Source: an uncultured Flavobacteriaceae bacterium (GTDB taxonomy: Bacteria; Bacteroidota; Bacteroidia; Flavobacteriales; Flavobacteriaceae). Taken from it: DNA of 64,000 bases. The stretch lies in NCBI GenBank assembly GCA_947500575.1, contig CANMSI010000004.1, forward strand, positions 1-64,000, read 5' to 3'. Made by a program: the position numbers and the translations under genes. The notes beneath the pieces are model-generated. The model was given only the letters and a program-made list of their open reading frames with translations. It searched no databases and was not told the origin of the DNA. Every line of letters begins with the position of its first letter. The first letter of the stretch is position 1. Below are positions 10,105 to 19,502 of the stretch, piece by piece.

Positions 10105-10695
10105 ATGAACGATAACACAGAAAATGACATTTTAAGAGGATTTTCTTCAGGAAATGATAAAGTAATAGAACTATTTTATCAGACACATTTTCCTAGAGTA
10201 AGAAGTTATATTCTAAGAAATTCTGGAACTGAAGCAGATGCTAAAGACGTTTTTCAAGATGCCATTATTCTAGCCTATCAAAAAATAAGGTTAGAGACGT
10301 TACGTTTAGATTGTTCTTTGGCAACCTATACTTTTGCTGTAAGCAGAAATATATGGATGAATACACTTAGAAAACGAAAGAAGATGATTCCTAAAGATCA
10401 GCTTCCTGAAATTTCTGATGCTTTAAATGCGTCTATTTTGGAAGACATATACGCTAGAGAGAAACAATATTTATATCAAAAATATTTTTTACATCTAGGC
10501 GAGACTTGTCAGCGGTTACTTCGCTATTTTTTTAGAGGAAAGAATATGCAAGAAATTTCAGAACTAATGCAATACACATTGGGGTATACGCGAAAAAAGA
10601 AATTTGAATGTAAAGAAAAATTGATGGGCATGATAGAAACAGACCCCGCATTTCGCGAATTAAAAGATGAATCGATTCATAAAAAAGATTCGTAA
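10105..10695 (+). CDS. ECF-type RNA polymerase sigma factor
   Basis: At 196 residues the length is typical of the ECF class. Region 2 covers about residues 20-90, with F-Y-Q-T-H-F-P-R-V-R-S-Y-I and D-A-K-D-V-F-Q-D-A-I-I-L-A-Y. Region 4 (about 120-175) includes G-E-T-C-Q-R-L-L-R-Y-F-F and a helix-turn-helix around N-M-Q-E-I-S-E-L-M-Q-Y-T-L-G-Y. The stop codon overlaps the start of the next gene by one base (TAATG), as with sigma/membrane-partner pairs. It probably directs transcription of the downstream secretion operon and of the 5130-6272 gene. No conserved RpoE-group features beyond these were checked. Confidence 0.9.
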   Translation: MNDNTENDILRGFSSGNDKVIELFYQTHFPRVRSYILRNSGTEADAKDVFQDAIILAYQKIRLETLRLDCSLATYTFAVSRNIWMNTLRKRKKMIPKDQLPEISDALNASILEDIYAREKQYLYQKYFLHLGETCQRLLRYFFRGKNMQEISELMQYTLGYTRKKKFECKEKLMGMIETDPAFRELKDESIHKKDS

Positions 10696-11456
10696 TGGAA
10701 CGAAACCAATTGTTATTTGAACAAATAGAAGCCTATTTAAATAAGGAGCTAACGGAAGAACAACATCTTGCTTTTCAAAAACGAATGGAGGTTGATCCCA
10801 TTCTAAAGGAAGAAGTTCAAAATCATAAGGCACTTAAGGAAGCAATGGTTGATATGGATGCCGTTGACCTTCGAAAAAAGCTTCAGAAAATAGCGTTTTC
10901 TGATCAGGAGATAGATGCAGCGATTGTTGCACCAAAGAAAAAACGATTTCCTATATGGCAAATTGCCGCTTCTATACTGTTATTATTGGGTATCACTGCC
11001 TTCTTTTGGTTAAATAATACTGGTTCTAACAATGACCTGTTCGAAACTTACTATACGGTATATCCTACCGAAGATACTATGCGAGGAGAACAACTTTTAG
11101 ATCTTAATATTGCTTTAAAATCCTATGAGAACGGTAATTACAGTATAGCTATTTCTCAATTAAAACCCTTCATAGAAAAGTATAAAGAGAAAACAGAATT
11201 AAAAATCTTTTTAGGGAATTGCTATCTCAATACAGGAAATGAAAAAGAAGCGATAGGTGTATTCAAAAAATTTAAATGGGAAGAAAAATACTATGAAGAT
11301 GCCCAATGGTATCTAGCACTTTCTCATCTAAAGCTAAATAACAAGAATAGCACATACAATGCCCTTAAAAAGGTCATTGAGTATAATGGGATTCGCAAAA
11401 AGAATGCAGAAGCCCTTTTAAACGAATTGAAAGTAAAAGACCCGGATTACAACTAA
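10695..11456 (+). CDS. Single-pass membrane TPR protein, likely anti-sigma-like partner
   Basis: The product has 253 residues. The N-terminal part (about 1-90) is charged and helical, with E-A-Y-L-N-K-E-L-T-E-E-Q, resembling the short cytoplasmic segment of flavobacterial sigma-partner proteins. A Lys/Arg-flanked transmembrane helix follows (about 95-116, IWQIAASILLLLGITAFFW). The outer part carries TPR-like helices (A-L-K-S-Y-E-N-G-N-Y-S-I-A-I-S-Q-L and A-I-G-V-F-K-K-F). No ZAS zinc motif (HxxxCxxC) is present, so it is not a canonical zinc anti-sigma factor. Position directly behind the sigma gene, with overlap, supports a sensing or sequestering role; this is inference. Confidence 0.75.
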   Translation: MERNQLLFEQIEAYLNKELTEEQHLAFQKRMEVDPILKEEVQNHKALKEAMVDMDAVDLRKKLQKIAFSDQEIDAAIVAPKKKRFPIWQIAASILLLLGITAFFWLNNTGSNNDLFETYYTVYPTEDTMRGEQLLDLNIALKSYENGNYSIAISQLKPFIEKYKEKTELKIFLGNCYLNTGNEKEAIGVFKKFKWEEKYYEDAQWYLALSHLKLNNKNSTYNALKKVIEYNGIRKKNAEALLNELKVKDPDYN

Positions 11457-11511
11457 GATCTTCACTTTTCAACGGTGATGCCTATTGTATTTCGGTTAAA
11501 ACCAAAATACA

Positions 11512-11922
11512 ATGTATACAAAGTTGACAAAAAAAGTACCCGCAATTAATCTTCAGGAAATGCTTATTGTGCTTGCCATAATAGGGATACTTCTATTATT
11601 AGCACTTCCCAACCTTATGCCAATGATCACTAAGGCAAAAAGCGTGGAAGCCCAAGTGCAGTTAAAAGCCATATTTAATGCCCAAAATACACATCGGTAT
11701 ATGTACAGTAAGTACACTACAGACTTGAATGCCTTAGATTATGAAGCCCCCAGAACGGTAAAACAGAATGGCAGCGCAAATTATCAATATCAAATTATAA
11801 GTGCAGACAATGCAACTTTTAAGGCAAGAGCAGAGGCTATTACCGATTTTGATGGCGATGGAATTTTAAATATCTGGGAAATTGATGAATTGGGAAATCC
11901 AAAGCAAATCGTAAAAGACTAA
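11512..11922 (+). CDS. Type II secretion/type IV pilin-like pseudopilin
   Basis: This 136-residue protein has a class III prepilin signal: a short basic leader followed by A-I-N-L-Q-E-M and the hydrophobic helix LIVLAIIGILLLLALP. Glu is at +5 if cleavage falls after Ala11 (VPA-INLQE). The usual -1 Gly is replaced by Ala, and Phe/Met +1 by Ile. The C-terminal segment D-F-D-G-D-G-I-L-N-I-W-E resembles a calcium-binding loop, and major pseudopilins of the GspG type use calcium at their C-terminus. The prepilin peptidase gene follows with a one-base overlap. It is probably the major pseudopilin; minor pseudopilins are not visible nearby. Confidence 0.8.
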   Translation: MYTKLTKKVPAINLQEMLIVLAIIGILLLLALPNLMPMITKAKSVEAQVQLKAIFNAQNTHRYMYSKYTTDLNALDYEAPRTVKQNGSANYQYQIISADNATFKARAEAITDFDGDGILNIWEIDELGNPKQIVKD

Positions 11923-12404
11923 TGATGTTACTAACTATTATAAGTATTCTATGTTGCGTCTTTATCTCCTATCAGGATTTTAAAGAACGGTTGGTTTCCT
12001 GGGTACTATTTCCACTACTCGGATTATGTATGGGACTGCTGCATTACCTGCATGCTGAAACGCAGGTTTTTTATCTGCATATTACCATGAATATTATACT
12101 TACATCGAGCATTCTATTGGTTTTATATGCCTATTCCAAATTCATTTCAAAAACTCGCTTTTTGAATACAAGCATTGGCTTAGGAGATATTTTATTTTTT
12201 TACGCCTTTAGTTTAGGCTTTCCATCAACTACGTTTACGATTCTCTTTGCATGCTCAGTTTTCTTTTCAGTGTTTTTGTTTTTCACACTTAAGCATCGCT
12301 TCGAACTTAAAACAGTACCATTAGCCGGACTAATGGGCTTGTTTTTGGCTTTTGTTTTTGGCTATAGTTTTTTTATGGAACACCCTCAACTTTATACCCT
12401 ATAA
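11922..12404 (+). CDS. Prepilin peptidase (A24 family, catalytic domain only)
   Basis: This 160-residue polytopic membrane protein has about five or six hydrophobic helices. It carries the two aspartate motifs of the type IV prepilin peptidase family: Y-Q-D-F-K-E-R-L-V-S in the first loop and I-G-L-G-D-I-L in the later loop. The N-terminal cysteine-rich methyltransferase half of classical PilD/GspO is missing, so this is a short peptidase, as in many archaeal and some bacterial systems. It is expected to cut the leader of the pseudopilin encoded immediately upstream. The GspE gene starts one base after the stop. Confidence 0.8.
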   Translation: MMLLTIISILCCVFISYQDFKERLVSWVLFPLLGLCMGLLHYLHAETQVFYLHITMNIILTSSILLVLYAYSKFISKTRFLNTSIGLGDILFFYAFSLGFPSTTFTILFACSVFFSVFLFFTLKHRFELKTVPLAGLMGLFLAFVFGYSFFMEHPQLYTL

Positions 12405-12405
12405 T

Positions 12406-13821
12406 ATGCTAAAAGAAAAGTACCATATCGCCAAAAAAATCACCCAGCGTATTAGTGCACAGCAAGCATTCCATTATCGTATAGTCCCGATAGATGAAGT
12501 GGCAGATGTACTCCTATTAAAAACAGATCAGGAAAATATTGAAATGCTAGGTGAAGAACTTCAAATAGTATTAGATACCCCAGTTAGATTGTCTTTATGC
12601 AGTTCCGAAGAAATTAGATCCTATCTTAGCGCGAACTACAGACAAGCACAAGACAAACAAAAAAGTAGCTTGCACTATTCCTCTGATTTTCTGGAAAAAA
12701 TTATTTACACTGCAAAAGAAATAGGAAGTAGCGATGTACATTTTGAACCTTATGAGACTACTTGCAGAGTGCGTTACCGACTAGATGGTAAACTATTAGA
12801 GCAATACCATATTCCATTGGAGGAATACCCAACCATTATCAATAAAATTAAGATTAAAGCCGATTTAGATATTGCTGAAAAAAGACTACCACAGGATGGT
12901 AGAATAACGTTAAAATCAGCTGCTGATGAATTTGACTTGAGAGTATCTACCCTCCCTACTTTATTCGGAGAGAAAATTGTTCTTCGAATTTTAAGTAAAG
13001 ACTCCAGTGCTTTAGATCTAAACGATTTAGGATTTACCTCAGCAGAATTAAATATTTTTAAAGAAAGTATTAAAATTCCAAATGGCATCATTCTGATTTC
13101 AGGGCCTACTGGTTCTGGTAAAACTACCACACTCTATGCTACTTTGAAATTACTCAACGACGATAAAACTAATATTCTTACCATAGAAGACCCTATAGAA
13201 TACACCTTAGAAGGAGTTAATCAGGTGCAATTGAGAGAAAATATCGGATTGGGTTTTGCTAGTGCGCTAAGAACATTTCTAAGACAGGATCCTGATATTA
13301 TTATGGTAGGAGAAATAAGAGATGTAAAAACTGCAAATATGGCCATTAGAGCCGCTCTGACTGGGCATTTGGTTCTCTCTACAATACACACTAATTCCGC
13401 TTGGGCCACCATCTCTAGGCTTATTGATATGGGTGTACCTCCATTTCTAATTGCAAGTACATTAAACATTAGTGTTGCGCAAAGGTTAGTAAGAAAATTA
13501 TGCTCACACTGCAAGGCAGAAAAACCAATAACCCCTAACATTTTTCCAGATAGTTTTACAATGGAAGATCTGCATTTCAGAAATCATTGGATTCCCGTGG
13601 GATGCCCACATTGTCATCATACAGGGTATAAAGGAAGAAAGGCGATTTACGAGATCATACCAATTACAAAGTCCTTGGTGTTAGAAATCAAAGAAAATGC
13701 CACCCATATTGATGAATATTTAAAAGAAAATGAAATAAGAACTCTGCAATTAAATGCAATTTCTTTAATAAAAACAGGCGTTACTTCGGTGCATGAAGTG
13801 TATTCGCTTTTAACAAACTAA
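12406..13821 (+). CDS. GspE/PilB-type secretion ATPase
   Basis: The product is 471 residues from the ATG at 12406, chosen because the upstream in-frame ATG lies inside the preceding gene. An N-terminal MshEN-like domain (about 1-95) precedes the N2 domain. The RecA-like domain has Walker A GPTGSGKT (residues 233-240), Walker B region DIIMVGEIRD and the His box H-L-V-L-S-T-I-H-T-N-S-A. A zinc-binding pair C-S-H-C ... C-P-H-C lies near residues 370-405, as in GspE/PilB assembly ATPases (not retraction PilT). It powers pseudopilus assembly in the cytoplasm. The secretin gene begins 3 bp after the stop. Confidence 0.93.
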   Translation: MLKEKYHIAKKITQRISAQQAFHYRIVPIDEVADVLLLKTDQENIEMLGEELQIVLDTPVRLSLCSSEEIRSYLSANYRQAQDKQKSSLHYSSDFLEKIIYTAKEIGSSDVHFEPYETTCRVRYRLDGKLLEQYHIPLEEYPTIINKIKIKADLDIAEKRLPQDGRITLKSAADEFDLRVSTLPTLFGEKIVLRILSKDSSALDLNDLGFTSAELNIFKESIKIPNGIILISGPTGSGKTTTLYATLKLLNDDKTNILTIEDPIEYTLEGVNQVQLRENIGLGFASALRTFLRQDPDIIMVGEIRDVKTANMAIRAALTGHLVLSTIHTNSAWATISRLIDMGVPPFLIASTLNISVAQRLVRKLCSHCKAEKPITPNIFPDSFTMEDLHFRNHWIPVGCPHCHHTGYKGRKAIYEIIPITKSLVLEIKENATHIDEYLKENEIRTLQLNAISLIKTGVTSVHEVYSLLTN

Positions 13822-13824
13822 ATC

Positions 13825-16017
13825 ATGAGAATTCTTATTATTTGTATCTGTTTTATATGTTCTTTTGGTCTAGAAGCACAAACCGGGCCCGACCTTCAAA
13901 GAATTTCCAATAACTTAGAATTACTTTCTGTAGAAAATGCAGGTCTTACGGAAAAACTAAAGGTAAATATTAATGTTACAAATGTATCTTTACCCAACTT
14001 TCTTCTGGCCGTTTCAGAGATTCATAAGGTGAATATTAATATTGAACCATCCCTACAGAACATTACTATTGTTAATAATTTTTCTGATGTAACCGTGGCC
14101 GATCTTTTTCTTTTCTTGTGCAAGGAATATGAATTAGACATTGCTTTTACAGGAAATATTTTATCCTTTAAAAAGTATGAAAATCCGCCACCTGCAGTTA
14201 TAGAAAAAGAAATTAGAGCCTCCTATGATGCTATTAATAATCTCATTTCCCTTGATCTAAATAAAGATGCTTTAGATAAGGTTTTTCGAAAAATCATGGA
14301 TTCGTCTGGCCAAAATTTGCTGTACAACAATGGTATGGAAAACCTTCCGTTAACCCTATATCTTCAAAACGTTCCTTTCGATGCAGCCATGCAAAAAATT
14401 GCAGAAACCAATGGTCTTCAATTTAATAAATCCAGAGATGGATTTTATCTTTTCAGTAAGATAGGGCCAGATGCTCAACTTCCAGATGGTACCATACAAA
14501 GTACAAAGCGTATTTCAAATGGCGCCAATTTTTATTATGAAGTCATAGATACCTTACAACAAAAATTAACGGTAGATTTTAATCAGGTTCCTATTGCAGA
14601 TATCATTCATACCATCAGCAGAGATCTTAAGCTAGATGTATATACCGCTACTCCTTTAGATACAGCTGGTGAAATTTCGTTTGTGGCCAAAGAAATTTAT
14701 TTTGACACGCTCCTAGAACGCATCTTTGAAAGCAAGTCCAAAAGCAGTCCACCTGCTCAATCTAGTCAAACTGCCAATCAACCGAATAGAAATCCCAATA
14801 GTACAGCTCAAAATTCTGTGTCTCAACACTTTACATTTAAAAAAGAAAATGACGTCTATTTCTTCGGAACAGCTGACCAGTTGAGCGTTAGAAAGATAGA
14901 GGTGATACAGCTAATGCACCGTTCTGTAGAGCTTTTAGGAGATCCAGTACAAAATAATTCTTTTAATAGAAGCGCGGGCAGAACCGTTGGCGGTAATATT
15001 AACTATTTAGGAGGGAATCAAAATAGCTTTCAAGGAAATCAAGGCAACAGAAATTCTGCAGGATTTAATAATAATAACAGTAGAATTAATACACAATCTG
15101 AAAGCTTTGGGAACTATGGGAGTCGTGGCGAGGCATTAGTGAATATCCTTCCTGACGATCTTAAAAAAGATTTAGACATTCAAATAGACTTTGAACTAAA
15201 TAGCTTTTTAGTTAGCGGCCCTGCTGCGAACATCAATCGATTCAAAGAGTTTGTCAAACAAATAGATCGACCTGTTCCGGTGGTTCTAATTGAAGTTATG
15301 TTGATCGAGGTAAAGAAAACAGCCTCTGTGGAAACAGGCATTAGCTGGGGTATTGGAGATGAATCTGTTAAAACTACTGGGAGTGTTTTTCCCTCTGCAG
15401 ATATTACCCTAGGGGCCAAGACAGTGAATAAGATTATTGGAGGTTTTGATGGTTTTGGTTCTTTTAATATTGGCAAAGTAGTACCAGAGTTTTTTGTTAA
15501 AATTAAAGCACTCGAAGAAAGTGGAAATATTAAAATACGATCTACTCCTAAGCTATCTACACTTAACGGACATAGGGCGCATTTATCCATAGGAGAAACC
15601 ACTTATTATGTGGTTACTAACCAAAGTTTCTTTGGATCTCAGGTACCAACTTCTTCCGAAATAAGAAATTACCAGCCCATTGATGCCCAATTAGCAGTTA
15701 GCATAAAACCGCTGGTTTCTGGGAATGGGCAAGTAACTTTAGATATTGCTGTTATTCAGTCTGATTTTAGCAGTGAACGTATCGAAGATGATGCTCCTCC
15801 TGGACTCACCTCTAGGGAGTTTAGTTCAATAATAAGAATGCAAAATCAGGATTTGGCGATTCTTGGTGGTTTGGAAGAAAAAGTAAAGAATGATAGCGGT
15901 AGTGGCGTTCCTTTCCTCGCCAGAGTGCCCGTAATTAAGTGGTTATTTAGCAAAAGGAAACGAGAAGATAGCAAACAAAAGCTAACAATTCTTATTAAAC
16001 CAACAGTCATCTACTAG
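13825..16017 (+). CDS. Secretin (GspD/PilQ family)
   Basis: At 730 residues with a signal peptide (cleavage near GLEA-Q), the N-terminal part holds an STN-like domain (about 35-115, L-P-N-F-L-L-A-V-S-E-I) and further N-domain repeats. A low-complexity Asn/Gly/Ser segment (about 380-430) leads to the secretin pore domain (about 485-728). There V-L-I-E-V-M-L-I-E-V, the G-L-T-S-R-E-F region and the final V-P-F-L-A-R-V-P-V-I-K-W-L-F-S ... L-T-I-L-I-K-P-T-V are typical. It should form the outer-membrane channel. It is not obviously a lipoprotein, and no pilotin gene was recognised. The last base of its stop is the first of the next gene's GTG start. Confidence 0.9.
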   Translation: MRILIICICFICSFGLEAQTGPDLQRISNNLELLSVENAGLTEKLKVNINVTNVSLPNFLLAVSEIHKVNINIEPSLQNITIVNNFSDVTVADLFLFLCKEYELDIAFTGNILSFKKYENPPPAVIEKEIRASYDAINNLISLDLNKDALDKVFRKIMDSSGQNLLYNNGMENLPLTLYLQNVPFDAAMQKIAETNGLQFNKSRDGFYLFSKIGPDAQLPDGTIQSTKRISNGANFYYEVIDTLQQKLTVDFNQVPIADIIHTISRDLKLDVYTATPLDTAGEISFVAKEIYFDTLLERIFESKSKSSPPAQSSQTANQPNRNPNSTAQNSVSQHFTFKKENDVYFFGTADQLSVRKIEVIQLMHRSVELLGDPVQNNSFNRSAGRTVGGNINYLGGNQNSFQGNQGNRNSAGFNNNNSRINTQSESFGNYGSRGEALVNILPDDLKKDLDIQIDFELNSFLVSGPAANINRFKEFVKQIDRPVPVVLIEVMLIEVKKTASVETGISWGIGDESVKTTGSVFPSADITLGAKTVNKIIGGFDGFGSFNIGKVVPEFFVKIKALEESGNIKIRSTPKLSTLNGHRAHLSIGETTYYVVTNQSFFGSQVPTSSEIRNYQPIDAQLAVSIKPLVSGNGQVTLDIAVIQSDFSSERIEDDAPPGLTSREFSSIIRMQNQDLAILGGLEEKVKNDSGSGVPFLARVPVIKWLFSKRKREDSKQKLTILIKPTVIY

Positions 16018-17234
16018 TGATACAAAAAGCACGCACATATATAACCGAAGGAAATACCTTCTTTGCGCTTGAAATTTTAGAGTTTGAGGGTCAATTATTC
16101 TTTCATCTATTAGAAATAAAGCGTCATAAAGGTGTTTTATTTATTCAAAAAGAGCACTCTTTTGAACAGATAGAAATGATTGTTGATTATATAAAAAGTA
16201 ACACTCCTTTGGTACTTACCATGAATACGAAAAGTGTATTGACCAAAATAGGTGTATCTAAATCTAAAAATTTGAATCCTGATGCCTTAGTAGATGCCAA
16301 CTTTCCTAATTTGAATCTGGATCATTTTTATTATGAGGTTTCTAAATTGAAGCAGAATCAGCTAATATCAATCATCAAAAAGGAGCACCTAAATTCTTAT
16401 CTAGATCAATTAAAAAAATTAAAAATAAATGTAGTACATATTAGCTTGGGAGCCTCCCTTTTGCAGGTTCTTGTTGTATATCTAAAATCTAACGAAGTTT
16501 ACACAAGCACTTACAAATTACTTTTTAAAGAAGCAAGTGTTGAGCGAATTTTGCAAACCAAGCAAGAGTTTGATACCGATAGGCATTATGAAATAAATGG
16601 CATTCAGATTACGAATAGGAGTATTCTAAATTTTGCACATATTTTAGGTTACATATCCAAATCCAATCTAAGTGTTAGTAGCTTTGAGCAATACAAGCTA
16701 GCATTGCAGAATGAGTTTAAAAATGAACGTATGTTCAAATTTGGGATTCAAACAGCAATAGGCACTTTTCTTTTTGCCTTATTACTGAACTTTTTGATAT
16801 ACAATCATTACTTTCAACAAGTTCAAAATCTTCAAAGCACGCTTGCTTTGGATGGGTCTAATAAAGAACACCTGAAACAACTTGCTTTAGGTGTACAAAA
16901 AAAAGAAGAACGTGTTGCTTCCATACACGCAACTTCTAATTCTAAAGTTTCGTTCTACCTAGATCGTATAGCCAAAGAACTCCCTGAAAGTATTTTATTG
17001 GAAGAAATCCAATATCACCCATTAAAAAAGACAATACGACCTTTGAAACCTATAGAAACAGATAAAAACGTTGTTACTATGCTAGGATACTCCAATGATG
17101 CTAACGCCTTTACTGCTTGGATAGAGCAACTAGAACAAAAACCTTGGTTGTCCAAAGTAGAAACCTTGGATTATGATTTTGAAAAAAAGGATTCTTCAAA
17201 ATTTAGACTTAAACTAGAATTAAATGAGCAGTAA
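16017..17234 (+). CDS. GspL-like (PilM-PilN-type) inner-membrane protein
   Basis: This 405-residue protein starts at GTG 16017, overlapping the secretin stop by one base. The cytoplasmic half (about 1-235) has the mixed alpha/beta look of actin-like GspL/PilM domains, though without a clear ATP-binding signature. A transmembrane helix (about 243-262, IGTFLFALLLNFLIYNHYF) follows. The periplasmic part has a short coiled coil and a ferredoxin-like PilN/GspL domain, with D-R-I-A-K-E-L-P-E-S-I-L-L-E-E and A-F-T-A-W-I-E-Q-L-E as in PilN. Seen as one polypeptide, it corresponds to a PilM-PilN fusion, i.e. the GspL arrangement. It overlaps the next gene by 11 bp. Confidence 0.75.
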   Translation: MIQKARTYITEGNTFFALEILEFEGQLFFHLLEIKRHKGVLFIQKEHSFEQIEMIVDYIKSNTPLVLTMNTKSVLTKIGVSKSKNLNPDALVDANFPNLNLDHFYYEVSKLKQNQLISIIKKEHLNSYLDQLKKLKINVVHISLGASLLQVLVVYLKSNEVYTSTYKLLFKEASVERILQTKQEFDTDRHYEINGIQITNRSILNFAHILGYISKSNLSVSSFEQYKLALQNEFKNERMFKFGIQTAIGTFLFALLLNFLIYNHYFQQVQNLQSTLALDGSNKEHLKQLALGVQKKEERVASIHATSNSKVSFYLDRIAKELPESILLEEIQYHPLKKTIRPLKPIETDKNVVTMLGYSNDANAFTAWIEQLEQKPWLSKVETLDYDFEKKDSSKFRLKLELNEQ

Positions 17235-17736
17235 AAGAAAAAATATTTTACTCCTTCTCGTCATTCTTATAATGGCCTATGCGTGCTATATTTTTGCCTT
17301 TAAACCTACCATTGCAGTAAAGTCTTCCTACCATCAATTAAATCTAGAGCAGCAAGGTTTTAAGGACATTCCGGCCCAATTAGTGTTGCTAAAGAAGAAA
17401 GACCTATACTTTGATAGTATTTTAAATAAAATGAACTTACAACATACCTCTATTGAAAATAATCTTTTACATGTTCTACATGAAGAAGCTAAAAAAAATG
17501 ACCTTAAAGTGATGGATTTCAATAGTCCGCATGTTTACATAAATGATCAACAAGAATTAAATACCTTTATATTTACCTTAGAAGGTTCTTTCCAAGATAT
17601 ACTAAAATCAATATACCACCTAGAACAACAAGGTAACTTTGGTAAAGTTGCACATGTAAATTTTGAAAAGAAAAAAAACTTTAGAACTCGTAAAACATTC
17701 TTAAACGCAACCGTTTTTATACAACGCTATCAATAA
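17224..17736 (+). CDS. GspM/PilO-like inner-membrane protein
   Basis: This 170-residue protein has a short basic N-terminus (SSKRKN), one transmembrane helix (about 8-25) and a periplasmic coiled-coil plus alpha/beta domain. L-I-F-T-L-E-G-S-F-Q-D-I-L-K-S-I-Y-H-L-E resembles the PilO signature of a beta strand followed by a helix used for dimerisation. Its place right after the GspL-like gene matches the PilN-PilO or GspL-GspM order. It is the last gene of the secretion cluster; a GspF/PilC platform gene does not follow. Confidence 0.72.
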   Translation: MSSKRKNILLLLVILIMAYACYIFAFKPTIAVKSSYHQLNLEQQGFKDIPAQLVLLKKKDLYFDSILNKMNLQHTSIENNLLHVLHEEAKKNDLKVMDFNSPHVYINDQQELNTFIFTLEGSFQDILKSIYHLEQQGNFGKVAHVNFEKKKNFRTRKTFLNATVFIQRYQ

Positions 17737-17811
17737 ATTATTAAGATGTAAAACAATTGATTAGCAATATCTTCTCTTTCAAAACTTTTATATAAATTCG
17801 TTGCCATTCCA

Positions 17812-18504
17812 ATGCCCTTAATACTGGGGCCAAAATTTAATGAATTGCAAAAAATCAAAGACTTTGTATTAAGAGTAATTAGTATTACTTCTTTTGGAAG
17901 ACTATATGCTGGCTATTATTTTTTACAGAAGAATCATTTAACAGAGTCGGGCTGGAAAAAAAGTGTCGTTAAAAGACTTCCCATAGATAATCATGGAAAG
18001 GCACTACCCTGGTTTACTTATGGAGCTATTCACTTTTTAGAACCAAAATTAAATAAGAACTTTAGGGTCTTTGAATACGGGAGTGGAAATTCTACGATGT
18101 GGTTTAGTGAGAAAGTGGCTAGTATTACTTCTGTTGAACATGACGAAAAATGGTTTCACTCCATGAAATCAAAATTTCTAGCATTTTCAAATATTTCTTA
18201 TTCAAATCAAAGCATAGCAAATACCTCTTATTCCGATGAAATTCTTTCATACGAAAGAGAATTTGATATAATTGTTCTAGACGGGCGCCAAAGAGTTCAG
18301 TGTGCAAAAAATTCTTTAAAAGCACTGAAAGATTCAGGGGTAATCATTTGGGATAATGCAGATAGAGCTAAATATCAAGAAGGTTATGACTTTCTACTAT
18401 CTAAGGGTTTTAAACGAATAGACTTCTATGGAACGGGTCCTATTAGCGCACATTCTTGGAGTACTGCAATTTTTTATAAAACAGTCAATTGTTTGGCTCT
18501 CTAA
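17812..18504 (+). CDS. Class I SAM-dependent methyltransferase-like protein
   Basis: This 230-residue protein has a Rossmann-type motif I V-F-E-Y-G-S-G-N-S-T-M-W-F (about residues 84-96), then S-I-T-S-V-E-H-D-E (motif II, acidic residue for the SAM ribose) and F-D-I-I-V-L-D-G-R, with D-N-A-D-R later. This fits class I methyltransferases. The substrate is not evident. It stands 75 bp after the secretion cluster and ends 8 bp from the convergent FkbM-type gene. Both methyltransferases may belong to a glycan-modification group, but no glycosyltransferase is adjacent. Confidence 0.7.
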   Translation: MPLILGPKFNELQKIKDFVLRVISITSFGRLYAGYYFLQKNHLTESGWKKSVVKRLPIDNHGKALPWFTYGAIHFLEPKLNKNFRVFEYGSGNSTMWFSEKVASITSVEHDEKWFHSMKSKFLAFSNISYSNQSIANTSYSDEILSYEREFDIIVLDGRQRVQCAKNSLKALKDSGVIIWDNADRAKYQEGYDFLLSKGFKRIDFYGTGPISAHSWSTAIFYKTVNCLAL

Positions 18505-18511
18505 TAGTTAT

Positions 18512-19405
18512 TTAGACTACCCATTCTTCAATTAAATGTATTTTTTCCGATGGCACAAAGAAACAATTTCGAACACCATCATCTTTTGATCGTCGAATGG
18601 ATGCTACTTTTTCCAAACCATTGACGGTATGATTAAAGAAAATGTATCCAAAAGGGGTCATTATATCCTCTAAATCACCCTCAATTTTATGAAATAACGT
18701 TTCTGACACAATAATTGGTCTAAACGCTTCAATAGCCCTACTACTACCTCGTAAAATCATAGCCTCTGCCCCTTCTGTATCTAATTTTACAAAATCTAAT
18801 TGTTCAATCTTATGATGCGCTACATACTCATCAAGGGTTAAAGTTTGCACCTTTATTTTCTGCGTAATTTTCCCGTCTTTTGTTCCAATATTATGTTCTC
18901 CGGATAAGTTATTAATATTGGGGAATTTTGGATTTTTTATTTCAAAAAAATCTATTTCTCCTTTAGCATCTGAAAGTGCTATTGGCTCTGCTATTACACG
19001 TCTAGAAAGTGCATTCAATTTGATATTCTCCCTTAGATAATGCAGTACACCTATGGATGGTTCAAAAGCATAAGCTTTTAAATTTGGATTAACGGTACAA
19101 CCTAAGATGCTGTAATACCCAATATTAGCCCCTATGTCAAAGAAGGATTCTACTTTTTTGATCAGACCAATAAAAATATCTGAATACTCAAAATTTTCAG
19201 CATTTTTCCAAAATAGCTCTCTGGTTAGGAAACTGGTTTGATTCGTTTGTAGGTAAAAGGAGGAGTGGCTTTTCACCTTTACTTTTAATTTTCCCGAAGG
19301 ATGAATTTTAATCCATTTGGGTAATAGTGGAGATACTGCGTAATTAATATTTCTAACCAGCCAATTAATTTTGGGAGTGTAAATTATACGATGGAATAAG
19401 CTCAT
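18512..19405 (-). CDS. FkbM-family methyltransferase
   Basis: The product has 297 residues. F-F-D-I-G-A-N-I-G-Y-Y-S-I-L (about 92-105) is the FkbM motif I, and Y-A-F-E-P-S gives the acidic residue after strand 2. L-D-F-V-K-L-D-T-E-G-A-E is the hallmark FkbM signature (K-x-D-x-E-G-x-E). Such enzymes O-methylate sugars or secondary metabolites. No signal peptide is present, so it is cytosolic. It is convergent with the plus-strand methyltransferase gene, and the neighbouring glycerate operon has no evident link. Confidence 0.85.
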   Translation of the reverse strand: MSLFHRIIYTPKINWLVRNINYAVSPLLPKWIKIHPSGKLKVKVKSHSSFYLQTNQTSFLTRELFWKNAENFEYSDIFIGLIKKVESFFDIGANIGYYSILGCTVNPNLKAYAFEPSIGVLHYLRENIKLNALSRRVIAEPIALSDAKGEIDFFEIKNPKFPNINNLSGEHNIGTKDGKITQKIKVQTLTLDEYVAHHKIEQLDFVKLDTEGAEAMILRGSSRAIEAFRPIIVSETLFHKIEGDLEDIMTPFGYIFFNHTVNGLEKVASIRRSKDDGVRNCFFVPSEKIHLIEEWVV

Positions 19406-19502
19406 TTCAAATTGGAGTATAAGGCGTAAAACGCAAAGGCAAAGATACCCAAATTAATAAAACAGCCTTAAAAACCTTTATGTAGCTTTTGTTTACTATG
19501 CG

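Noticed and set aside
12352-12405. Upstream in-frame start for the GspE gene
   Set aside because: It lies inside the prepilin peptidase gene; the ATG at 12406 directly after that stop gives the normal N-terminus.
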